Positions 50,056-60,600 of a DNA stretch of 64,000 nucleotides are shown here, piece by piece. Under the pieces are notes generated by a model. That model was not told the DNA's origin. It made no database searches and saw only the letters and a list, made by a program, of their open reading frames with translations. The DNA is taken from assembly GCA_040954595.2 (NCBI GenBank), contig CM082591.2, positions 11,098,001 to 11,162,000 on the forward strand, written 5' to 3'. The translations under genes and the position numbers were made by a program. The first letter of the stretch is position 1. Each line of letters starts with the position of its first letter. The stretch is from Balanoglossus misakiensis. Its lineage: Eukaryota; Hemichordata.

Positions 50056-50810
50056 TTATCTATGTGTTCTGCGCATCACAACAGTATTCGGTAAATAAAC
50101 GAGGCTGTGTTTGGAAGCAACCATGGAAATTTTAGAACTATCCGTCGATCTACGGTGGAAAAGTTTCTTATGAGCATTGGCCTATCATGTGTTCTGCGCA
50201 TCACAACAGAATTTTGCAAACAAACGAGGCTGTGTTTGGAAGCAACCATGGAAATTTTAGAACAATCCGTCGATCTACAGAGTCTAGTGGAAAACTTTCT
50301 TATGCGCATAGGCCTATCATGTGTTCTGCGCATCACAACAGAACGAGGCTGTGTTTGGAAGCAACCATGGAAACTTTAGAACAATCCGTCGATCTACAGA
50401 GTCTAGTGGAAAACTTTCTTATGCGCATAGGCCTATCATGTGTTCTGCGCATCACAACAGCATTTTGTAAACAAACGAGGCTGTGTTTGGAAGCAACCAT
50501 GGAAACTTTAGAACAATCCGTCGATCTACAGAGTCTAGTGGAAAACTCTCTTATGCGCATAGGCCTATCATGTCTTCTGCGCATCACAACAGAATTCCGT
50601 AAACAAACGAGGCTGTTTTGGAAGCAACTACGAAATTTTAGAACTATCCGTCGATCTACAGAGTCTTGTGGAAAACTTTCTTATGCGCATAGGCCTATCT
50701 ATGTGTTCTGCGCATCACAACAGAATTCGGTAAACAAACGAGGCTGTGTTTGGAAGCAACCACGAAATTTTAGAACTGCCCGTCGATCCACAGAGTCTAG
50801 CCGAAAACTT
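50056..50810. repeat. 132-bp satellite array, right block
   Basis: About six units, more divergent from the consensus than the left block (AGAACAATCC in place of AGAACTATCC; CATGG lost in the last two; one unit short by about 20 bases). It is in the same orientation as the left block, as expected if the LINE split one array. It ends at the solo-LTR candidate, with a last remnant at 51262-51290. Confidence 0.92.
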
Positions 50811-51261
50811 TGTCGCATTGTGTTTTTTTACCCCGCCGGTGTGTGTATTGCAGTGCACTGCAGGAGAACGGCGAGAGCGGTGGTTCTTGCGTTGCGGTTT
50901 TATAGCTGTACTTTGGGTATTTGAACTGCCAACGCCTGTCGGAAAGACTGATAGAGTTCGGAAGTTTGTGAAAGTTCTAGTATTTGTGAGTATTCAATTT
51001 AGATACTGTTTGAAAGTCTGTTTACCTGTCTTACGAACGAAAGTGTATAGAAAGTGCGTGAATACAGATGTCATTATAAGTCAACGGTAGACTTCCTATA
51101 GCCAGCAACGATATCTCATAATTTTGCACTTTGAAGATATTCAGTTTATTTTTGCTCGGGACTAATATGTAAGTAATAAAGTTTGTTTTGTGAAGTAACT
51201 TCTGAGTGGTGTTAATGTGTTCAGTCTTTCCACGTCAGCAAATTTTCCTCACACCGTGACA
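50811..51261 (+). mobile_element. Solo LTR candidate, 451 bp
   Basis: A TG…CA bounded segment (TGTCGC … GTGACA) interrupts a satellite unit. It contains TTTTATAG (about 50900) and AATAAAG (about 51176) in promoter-to-polyadenylation order. Satellite resumes as CTAGGCCTGTGTGTTCTGCG at 51262. No target duplication is visible (AACTT left, CTAGG right), so an older or recombined copy is likely. Confidence 0.5.
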
Positions 51262-51290
51262 CTAGGCCTGTGTGTTCTGCGCATCACAAG

Positions 51291-52253
51291 ATTGATACCC
51301 TTGAAACTCTATCTCTGTGTTGAAAGCGCGGCTTAAATTATGGTGGGTAACTTTGAAGTCAGTGGAGAGAAGTAATGGTGCATTGACCACTGCTATAATA
51401 CAACTAATGAAGAAAATCAATGTACAATTTATCTACCTACAATTTATCTGCTGAGTTTGATCTTTCCCGCCTTAGTTGTCTGGGCTATTGGCGCGGGAAC
51501 TCGAATTGTTCATAATGTATACCAGCTCATAAAGTACCAAAAATTCGCCATCGACAATACTTTTCCAAGCTTGCTGGTGACACAAGTAAAGCATGTCTAT
51601 CCGTACAAATGTTCAGACTCTGGAATCTATTTGTTTCAGTATGGCCAACATAGTCTTGAAATGATTGGCAGTCAGTAGCAGTCACTTTGCTAAACACCAA
51701 CGCTGTCATAATATTTAGATAATAATGTACGCCACGGAGACCCATAATGGACGAAAGCACACATTGTGCAACATAATGTGCGAGGCGACTGCCGAGCACA
51801 TTATGAAGTACAATGTGTGCTTGAGTTCATTACGGGTCTTTGGGGCGTACATTATTCTTATTACTTTATAGTTTTGTCAATGCCAGTGAATTTGCAGACT
51901 TCAAAAATATTTAAAATACTATAGGTGCGAAAATTTCAGACTCGGACACAGAGATCGAGAACGTAGCAATGGTGTACGCGTAAACAAAAGGTCAGCTGAT
52001 CTCGATGTATAGGTGTACTGTACATTTCTAGTATCATATTCAAACATCAGGAAATAAATAATGAAGGTTTGTTAACGCAAGTGAAAATATATTTAAGGGT
52101 TCTGCTGAAATATATCTGAAAAAGTTTCGATTTTTGTGACATCGTGGTGAGGACTCAGGGAATATTTGCGTTTGTATAGTAGAACAGGGTCAGTCCAACT
52201 ACAGTATGTGTTCCCAATGGTGAAACTCGGCTGCTTGAGTAGTATGGATGAGT
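51291..52253. other. Intergenic, no gene recognised
   Basis: Contains a hairpin element at 51721-51856 and short unrecognised frames. Nothing else I can support. Confidence 0.4.
51721..51856. mobile_element. Hairpin MITE, 136 bp
   Basis: AATAATGTACGCC… is answered by …GGGCGTACATTATT, with further inverted matches (GACCCATAATGGAC / TTCATTACGGGTC and CACACATTGT / ACAATGTGTG) up to a small loop. No coding capacity. Confidence 0.7.
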
Positions 52254-52373
52254 TCGATGAGGAGACAAGCGCCGGGTTTCATAAAAAGTTTTATTGTTAA
52301 AAACTTGTTCTACCAACGTTTCGATCCTTCACTGAGGATCTTCTTCAGGGATCTAAAAAATAGCAAAATGTAA

Positions 52374-52448
52374 GTGGATATTAAAGATATGACGTGGATG
52401 GCAGGATGATGGAAGTAGATACGTGTGCTTGTCAGTAGGTTTGCTGTA
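52374..52448 (-). pseudogene. Penelope-like RT fragment, inverted
   Basis: 25 codons matching the hallmark RT segment of Penelope-like elements, KPTDKHTYLLPSSCHPRH. The frame is broken just upstream by a stop. Confidence 0.75.
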
Positions 52449-52501
52449 GATGGTCGTATGAATTCATAGCGATCCCCAAGGGACAGGCCATACGATATTG
52501 A

Positions 52502-53286
52502 CGCATCTGCTCTACAAAAGATCTCTACAATGAAGAAACCAAGAAACTTCAGGACCACTTCATCCAACGCAATTACAAAAAATCAGCGATCTCTAATGCC
52601 ATCAATCAAGTAAGAAGCATCCCACGGGACCGACTCATCAACTACCAGGACAAAAATACCAACTCATCCGAACGTATACCATTCGTCATCACACATCACC
52701 CGGCCCTTCCCAGCATATCGACAATAATTAGAAAGCACTGGCACATACTTGCATCTAATCAGTCTACAAGGGAGACATTCACCGCGCCCCCTTTTGTTGC
52801 TTATAGACAATCACCCAACCTAAGGAAGATGATCGTCCGAGCCGGCCTTAAGACTAGAACCAAAGAGGACTCTGTAAACCCTGTAACAACTGTAGAACAT
52901 GCAAATTCATGATCCAGACCAATGAACACAAATTAATCAACAAGGTTAATAACAAATCGCATCCTATCATCGGCCAATTGACATGTAACACTCGCAATAT
53001 CATTTATGCCATCGTCTGTACCAAGTGCGACAAATTGTACATCGGTGAAACAAAACGGGAACTCCGTATCAGAATCAACGAACACCTTTACAGTATCCGT
53101 ACACACAAAGATACTCTAGTCGCTCATCACTTCCATGAACCTGATCACAACATTGACCATTTCCAATTCACTGGTCAGTGCAAGGTATATTCGAGACATG
53201 ATAAAATAAGAAAGCAACTGGAACTCAAAATTATTAATGCACTCGGTACCCTTTCACCCACTGGTATCAACAAAAAGGACCGGTAG
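52502..53286 (+). pseudogene. Penelope-like C-terminal part with GIY-YIG nuclease
   Basis: From 52502 the frame reads RICSTKDLYNEETKKLQDHF, then IPFVITHHPALPSIS and FVAYRQSPNLRKMIVRAGLK, the standard linker between RT and nuclease. A frameshift at about 52855-52870 leads into a C-x2-C-x2-C-x2-C cluster (52873 on), then the frame of 52909-53286. That part holds a GIY-YIG-type nuclease: YAIVCTKCDKLYIGETKREL, then RINEH and a helical tail. The nuclease makes the nick used for target-primed insertion. The frameshift and truncation make it inactive. Confidence 0.85.
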
Positions 53287-53623
53287 AACTTTTTTCTTTC
53301 ATTCACATTTTTCCCACCACCTGTAGTCTTTGTTTACTGCTAGGCAGTCCGTTTGGTTTTTCCTCCCATACTAGGGAGTCCTCTTTGTCTTTATTCAGAC
53401 CACATTTAGACCATCACTGCTGAGTAAGTTTCTTTTGTCTTGTCTCTTTACATTTATTTTTATCACTCCGTTTTACAAGTTGTTGTTCTATTTCACTCTA
53501 GTCTCATTTTTTGTCCGCATGTCCCACTGCGGTTCCGACTGTTTTTACTTTGTCTCCGTCTCCGACTTTATTTATACAATACTCAATGAGATTTTGACCG
53601 TACAGCTCATTTTTATTTTCCAC

Positions 53624-53743
53624 TTACATTTTGCTATTTTTTAGATCCCTGAAGAAGATCCTCAGTGAAGGATCGAAACGTTGGTAGAACAAGTTTTTAA
53701 CAATAAAACTTTTTATGAAACCCGACGCTTGTCTCCTCATCGA
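53624..53743 (+). repeat. Penelope terminal segment with hammerhead-like core
   Basis: At 53649-53679 CTGAAGA is followed by a pairable GATCC/GGATC stem and GAAA, the order of the conserved core of a hammerhead ribozyme (position 7 may be any base). Penelope-like elements are known to carry such ribozymes in their terminal segments. I could not see good pairing for the flanking stem I, so activity is doubtful. The inverted copy with the same core lies at 52318-52348 on the minus strand. Confidence 0.5.
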
Positions 53744-54989
53744 ATATTTGCATTGGTTTGCGTTCTCAGGAAAGATCACGTATACGGGTGCTCGGAAGGT
53801 TGCAATACATAAACAAACTCGCCCTCGATCGACCCTCTATACCGCGTAGACAACATGAAAATGACACTTGCGGCATAACTTTTTACATATAGTTTCGTTG
53901 ACACGACTGCTTGGTACATGGTACACGGTATGTATGGTGATCGAATGTCAAATCCAGCATCATCGAGAGGTTTGCTTTACGTGCGTGAGCGAGCCATGTT
54001 GAAAACTGCGCGTGATTCAAGAGCAGACGTCATGTACTGCCGCAGTAGGAAGAAAAAAATAAACAAATCGCCAGTCGAGATCAGGTTTGGAAATTAATAA
54101 ATATCGCCGTATTTATTATGTATACGTTTGCATTGCTTTTTTAGCCCTTAAAATGTTTGCATTATTTGAAAACCTCCGTTATTCAGTCAGAAATTATACA
54201 CGTCCACTGGTTCTTGAGTGCGTCGCGCGTCCACGTAATAAAACGTGTAGCCGAACCTGTCTATTATCAGCAATGTACAGCTATGACGTCACACAATTCA
54301 CTGGTATTGATAAAGCTAATATGTAACAGGTTTGACCTTAGTGCGAGCGCAGCAAGCTATCGTGCATATATTCACATTGTTGTCAACACTCCACTTTCCA
54401 CATGCATGCCTCGTCAACTTTCTCTTGGTCAACTGAAGGCTTTGCAATACTTTGCCAAAGACGTTCCATTCTCTGATAGCTTCAGATTATCTATTTATCG
54501 AATTCTCACAAGGTCCTTGGGGTAGTCTTGTTGGGGTTAAACGTTTAGGCTCAAAAAGAATAAATGTTGGTGGTGGTAGTCTTACAGGCGTAAAGTAATT
54601 TCGAAGTCTCGCGTGATTTTGCGTGATTAAGGTTTCGCGTGATTCAATATGGCGCCGACCGTCGGGCTCTCGAAATCGGTCCAGAAAATGCCCAGAAACG
54701 CCACTAAATTTCATTTTCCAACTTAATTTTCCACCGTCTTTGTTGGTCTTGTGGTCGGTGTACATTTCTGAGTAGGATTTGCGATGAATAACGACATTGG
54801 TTTTACGTTTTAAGGAAGAGATCAAAATTAATGGATGCCCCCATAGATACAGGACGCACTTTTCGAACTCGTAGGTATATAGAGATATACGTTCTATTTC
54901 CCATAATCCCTCATTCTCGTACATGCGCTATCTAATAGAATTGACAAAACGACAAAGCCTCTATAGCTTGCACTTTTTGCATTATTTTC

Positions 54990-55375
54990 ATGATTTAATT
55001 TTCCAACTTAAATTGGTCCATTTAAATAAGCTTACTGATAGGTGTACATGAACATCTGACCGACGCCCGATTGTGACTGCATGTTGCAATTTGAACACGC
55101 TATGTATTAAAACGGGTGCCGCACCGATTTAATCAGCCTTCATACAAACACTACGCAGCTATCGTGGTATGCGTCGCCAAGAGATGACAAACTGATGCAA
55201 ATACAAGTAATAAGGCTTAATGGTGAGGATTTTAAAGGATATGGAATATATTTGAAGTATTTTATTGTGGGAAAAAATGTGTGAAATTTGGCCGTAACGC
55301 TAAAGGCTTTAACAACTCTTATGAATCGTGTAGGTTTACAGTTGTCTTAGGTTTCAACTCTCGGATTGACAACAG
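54990..55375 (+). repeat. Dispersed repeat, copy A
   Basis: Similar in inverted orientation to 58465-58790 (for example CGTCGCCAAGAGATGACAAA and its complement). A sub-part with CGGGTGCCGCACC also resembles 57995-58105 and the reverse of 58835-58965. So at least four fragments of one family lie within 4 kb. Confidence 0.7.
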
Positions 55376-56102
55376 GCTTGCGTCGTCAAGAGGTGACAAA
55401 CTGATGCAAATGCAAGTAATACACATACATGCTATGTATCAGCATGATGTTTGCAGTAGAGCAAGAAAATGCAGTTGATATACAGAACATAAATACCGAA
55501 AATAAAGCCAAAACTTACGGCTTATGTCCCATTAAGCAAATAGGAGAAAATTTCTCAGAAGACAGATGAGATTTTCCACTTAAAGTTCTGTGGTAGATGT
55601 GGAGAAGATGCATCCAAATTTGACGTGGCTTTTAATCAAATGATGAGTGGTAGCATTCCTGGCTTTGGCTAATAACATTAATACTGTTTATTGGTGGCGT
55701 TTTTGAATGCAACTCTAAAATTTTCACTACAGATCTGTGTATTTTCCCCCTTTATTTTCGCATATTGTTTTCATATTCGCGTACCAGGTATTTGTAATGT
55801 ATGTTATTTAGTGATAACCTCCTTTGCACATGGACCAGAGGCCTGCAAAGAGAGCTGTTATTATTATCAATTTGGTGGGTTGATCAGAACCCTTAAATGA
55901 ATTTTCACTTGCGTTAATAAACCTTCATTATGACGCCTACACTAATAGGAGTTTTTTCATTGATTCACAGACCTGGTAATTTTATAACACGGGCGACTAG
56001 GACAGTTTAATTGTGATGTCATTTTCTGCATCGGAATATCTGACAAAATGGCAATCGTTTACTCACAGGTAATGTTGACTATACGCGTTGAATGTACGTA
56101 GT

Positions 56103-57099
56103 TTACAAAGGGAAGGGGCAGGGGGGGGATAGAAGGAGGGATGATAGGGGAGGTTTAGAGAGACCGAGATGATACTGTCTCTCGTTGATTGAAATTTCAT
56201 TCAAATACGTTAACACATAAATATTTCGTGCCTGACATAAAGAACAGGAAGTGAAAACAATAGCATTGCTCCAAATTACCTGTCCGTCGACGTCGTGTGT
56301 ACAGAGGTAAAATGAGTCATCAAGGAAGATTGAAAAGTACTGCGCATCAACATTACAAGTTAACAGCCTAATGATGCGATTGTAAACCACACCAAATTCT
56401 GCAGTAATCGGAAATGTGTTTATGGTTAAGGATAATTTCAAAGTGTGATAGTCTCGCTATTGCATTTTTGCAATACCTGTCCGCGAGTGCTTGAGGTCAG
56501 ATTTCTAATCTTGCTGGATAACCATACTATTAGACATGATTGTTTGCTGAGCTACCATATGGAACCAACAAATTCTAATCTGGCATTTTAATCGAATGTG
56601 TGTCTGCATTTTATTCACAAAAGATATAAATTTCCTCCGAAATTAATAGCATAGCGTGACATGAATATGAAGAGATAAAATGCTTGACAGAGGCGGAATT
56701 CTTTACCGAAGAAATCTTGCAGTTGCCTGGTAACGATTCAACTAACATGCACGCCCCGCAGTCAAAACAAAAATGGCAAGAAACATATGTATTTGCATGT
56801 TCACGTAATTCAAATGGTTTATCGAGGCATGAGAAATCATTCCACACGGGGATCACTTTTGTAATAAGATTACGACATTTGTATTTACAACACAAAGCGA
56901 TTGCCTTTCATTAATTATTTCGTAGAAAGCTGTCATAGTTGAACATTCTAATGATACGCCTATAAATATACCTTTTAACTCGATCTTCAAATTTTCCAGT
57001 CAAAGTGTTTCCGTGGACGTGGTATTGCCAGATCACCTGTTCATAACGGTAAGCCGGTATTATTAATATAATGATGGGTTTTGTTACCAATATAATCAT
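56103..57099 (-). other. Possible exon remnants, perhaps discoidin-like
   Basis: Two minus-strand frames (56103-56441 and 56911-57099) share a degenerate pattern: a GN/IN-type turn, then a segment ending RIIRL or RIIRM. A third (56611-56895) contains LITKVIPVWNDFSCLDKPF. The spacing vaguely recalls F5/8 type C (discoidin) domains, and a donor-like CGGACAG|GTAATTT follows the first. No complete domain can be built, so this may be chance. Confidence 0.15.
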
Positions 57100-57577
57100 T
57101 CTGCATAGATTTCAAGAGGACATTGAGATGAGTTCACAAAGGAATTGATAGGATATAATTAACGGTGTTCCGTATGGTGAAAAATGACGTGTAGTTGTTC
57201 TATATATTGATAATCAAATCTGATAATTTGTAAAGGTAACCGTTGTTTGATTGCTGATGACGACATTGTACATACAACTTTGGTATTTAAATATAGTCAA
57301 TAAGGAGATTTCTAAGACCCAATTGAGGAAAAATTTTACAAATGCATTTCAAAGAAGTCAAACATACGTAATTTAATGAATCAACGACTTTGCTAAATTT
57401 AATTATATTCGTTATAAACACTCTATTGTTTGTATAATTTATAATAATTTTTGACATGTTTTATTAACACTGTATTTGGACATTCCATAACTGACTCGGC
57501 TATGGGGCATTTAATAAGAAAATGTTAAGTATAAGTTAAATTTGAATATATTGATATTTGCTTTCCCCATTAGCAAG

Positions 57578-57632
57578 ATGAAAACAGCGCTATTCTACAT
57601 GTTGTTCAGCTGTCTTCAGTATCAGCAGGTTG
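57578..57632 (+). CDS. Lectin exon 1: signal peptide
   Basis: ATG 57578 begins a hydrophobic stretch (MKTALFYMLFSCLQYQQ). A donor at GTTG|GTACAA gives phase 1, which matches the next exon. CAG|GTTGGT four bases earlier is an alternative but out of phase. Confidence 0.55.
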
Positions 57633-60600
57633 GTACAAATCATGATCACAATTGACACATCTTGCCCTCATAGATTCTCAAATATCACTTGGTGGATACA
57701 CGTTCTTCCAAGGTTTATAGTGAATGGGTCGTCGTGCCGCATTGGTTTATAAAAATTACAATTCATCCACAAACCCCTGAAATGAGATAATTCTTAGAAT
57801 GAACGAAGCAGCCAACCGTAGCGTAGACTGGGCACGACAGCAACTGAAGATCCTTGTTGGTCGTGGCGACTGCAGTGGGGTTTGTGCTGGTATGGGAGGA
57901 CATATTCTCATCAAGGGGGACACCCACGCGGCGCGACGACCGCTTCACTATAAATTCCCGATAGCTGCCACTTTTGTATGATCTTACTTACCTTAATGAT
58001 TAGTGTACACAAACATGTTATCAACCTCTGATTGTGGCTATATATTTAAATATGAAAAAGTTCAATAATAAACAGGTACCACACCCGTTTATTCAGCCGC
58101 CCTTTTGAAAATGTACACAAATATACTTTCGCATTGGTATTATAACTTCTACAAATTTAAGATCGTGTCATCTGTCGACAGACTCGAGGTTAAGGATAGC
58201 ATTTAACTATTTCATAGATTAGAAATATGTTAAAAGTAGCAGCAATTTGGGGTTTCAATCTCTCGCCCAATATTTCTGAAATTTGTGTAAGAGTTTATGT
58301 AATTTCAAACGAGGCTGTGTTAAGGTAATCAAACCACAAAAACATGGTCTGGGAGTTCTGGTGGACAGATATTGTATCGAGGAGTAATCGTCGGAAAAAT
58401 GATCTGTTTTTTCTCGGTTCCTGGGATGAGTTAATACACGTGTTTCCACATTGGTTTATGTGGAAGACTGTTGTCAATCCGAGAGTTGAAACCTAAGACA
58501 ATTGTATACATACTCGATTCACAAGAGTTGTGAAAGCCTCTAGCGCTGCCAAATTTGACATATTTTTTCCACAATAAAATACTTTCCCTATCCTTTAAAA
58601 TCTTCACCATTAAGGCATACTTGTATTTGCATCAGTTTGTCATCTCTTGGCGACGCATACCACAATAGCTGCATACTCTTTGTATGGAGGCCGATTAATT
58701 AGGTGCGGCACCCGTTTAATATGCAGCGGGTTGAAATCGCAACATACACCCAGAATCAGTAAGCTTATTTAGATGAAACAATCTAAGTTGGAAAATATCC
58801 TTAAAAGACACATGACATTATTGTGTGCAATGGGTAGTTGAATGAGCGGGTGCGGTGCCCGTTTGTTATTCAACTTGTTGATTTTTACATGTACAGCGAC
58901 AATCACAGGTTGATAATATGTTTGTGTATACCCACAAGTTAACTCATTTAAACGGAGCATTTTAAGCTCGTAAGTAAAATCATGAAAACTATAGAGGCTT
59001 TAAGATGCTGTGTTTATTGTAAACTTCCGAAGGAGAAGTCAGATTAAAGCTGCACAGTTGATGGCAAATACCATTTTGGGTATATTTGTATTTTGTGAAA
59101 TAAACATCGATATACAAACCTTTAACATGAAAATAATTGCCCTACCCATGGACTCGGGTCAAATGTACTCATATAACGATATAAGCTTCATAGAAAAAGT
59201 CCGATGGTAAACAACATGTTTACATGAACCGCCGATACTACACGGAAACTGTGACGTCACAATCACGAGACCAGGCGCGGTCTAGCGTGAATTGGAGACG
59301 TTCCTTCCGATGGGTTCTTGCCGATTGCCGCACGCCGGCGGGTATGAAAGTGTAGGGTAAGACGTCGATCCACCGGCCGGCAACACCGATCCCAACATGA
59401 CCAGCTCCACGCCACTTTGAGCTGCACCGCAGTCGGATATCCCACCACGGTTGCCGGACAGCATATGAAGGTGTCTGGGGCCTTTTCTAGTCAAAGTGTA
59501 CACGTTTAAAACTTTGGGGTTTTCGGAATTGAAATAGCAGAACAAGAACATGGATTTATACTAATCATGAACGCCAAACAAACGTTGAAAAAGCCAGATC
59601 TGAAAAAAAAATCCGCTGGGCGCGATGACGCGCCGACGTTATTTTTCAAACAATGTAACCTGTCACGCTGAGTTCATATATTTTGCTGCCACAAACAAGT
59701 TCATGCGTAGGTCGAGAAAGTTCTCAAGCGGCCGGGTGATCGCTGCAAGGTTAGCGGCGGCCTCGCACGCCCGAATTTGCCACAAAACTATCAGTCCATA
59801 CAGCGATGCGGTTCAAACTCTTCCGTTGTATTTCATTTCAACAACACAAATTCAGAATACAACACGGCAGTTTGGTACGTCGTCTCTATATCCTACACCG
59901 CTAATTCTCATCTCAATCGTCTCTCTTCGCAATACGTCGATTCTCTAAAAGAAAGTTCAACAGACGGGATACACTGCAACCCGCGGAACTAGCAATTCAC
60001 GTCTCTGCTTCAGAGGAATATACCAACCTGAAGTGGGGGGAACCCAGTCCGTTCAAGCGTAAATGTCCCGGTCAGAAGGTAACTGCGAGCTTCGTAGAGC
60101 AGCATTCGACACGCTAAACAACTCTCGTCGTTTGCAACACGCCATTTTTTTCCAAGTCCACGTTTTGTCGGACAAACGATTTCTGACGGTTCGACAGACG
60201 GTGGGTATAAACACGTCTACTTGCGAAAATTCCGCCAATTTTTGTTGAATTTCTTCATATGAAATCGAAGGAGTTTGTCGTTTTAAATACTCGATATATT
60301 GCTCTTCATCATTAGGAAGTTTCCTTGGTTGTCAGTGCAAAACATCCTCATACAAGGTTCAGAGTAGACTACAGACAATCTCACAGTGGGATTACGAACG
60401 TTTGAAACGGTAACTTTGTTGCAAAATAAACAAAGTGCGGTATTCACTGTATTCATTGTATGACGTAACGTTTACGTCGCAATATTTGTGTGTTTATAAA
60501 AATATATGGGTACGTACCCATAAAATTTATTTTTATTATTATTTTACATTCTGAACCATGGCAACTGACCAAATCACTCGTGAGTTATTTTATTTCGGCA

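Larger units (their letters stand above)
52254..53743 (+). mobile_element. Penelope-like element, 5'-truncated and part-inverted
   Basis: Two inverted copies of a roughly 120-bp segment (52254-52376 and 53624-53743) flank coding remnants of a Penelope-like retroelement. The minus strand at 52374-52448 encodes an RT block (KPTDKHTYLLPSSCHPRH), while the plus strand from 52502 continues the same protein through to a GIY-YIG nuclease. So the copy has a reversed 5' piece joined to a forward 3' piece, as after twin priming or template switching. No target duplication is found. Confidence 0.82.
53744..57577. other. Intergenic region with dispersed repeats
   Basis: No confident gene. It holds one end of a dispersed repeat pair (54990-55375), a short promoter-like patch with TTCAATATGGCGCCG (about 54643), and three minus-strand frames between 56103 and 57099 that might be exon remnants (see separate entry). 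The rest is A+T-rich. Confidence 0.45.

Noticed and set aside
54630-54920. Promoter with YY1-like (ATGGCGCC) and ZNF143-like (TTCCCATAATCC) sites
   Set aside because: Motifs are short and no gene start can be tied to them.
58309-58324. AAACGAGGCTGTGTT in the lectin intron as a stray satellite copy
   Set aside because: Only 15 bases match and the flanks do not; chance or too old to support.
59282-59551. 89-codon minus-strand frame
   Set aside because: Not recognised, no splice or promoter evidence, and length is compatible with chance in a GC-richer patch.
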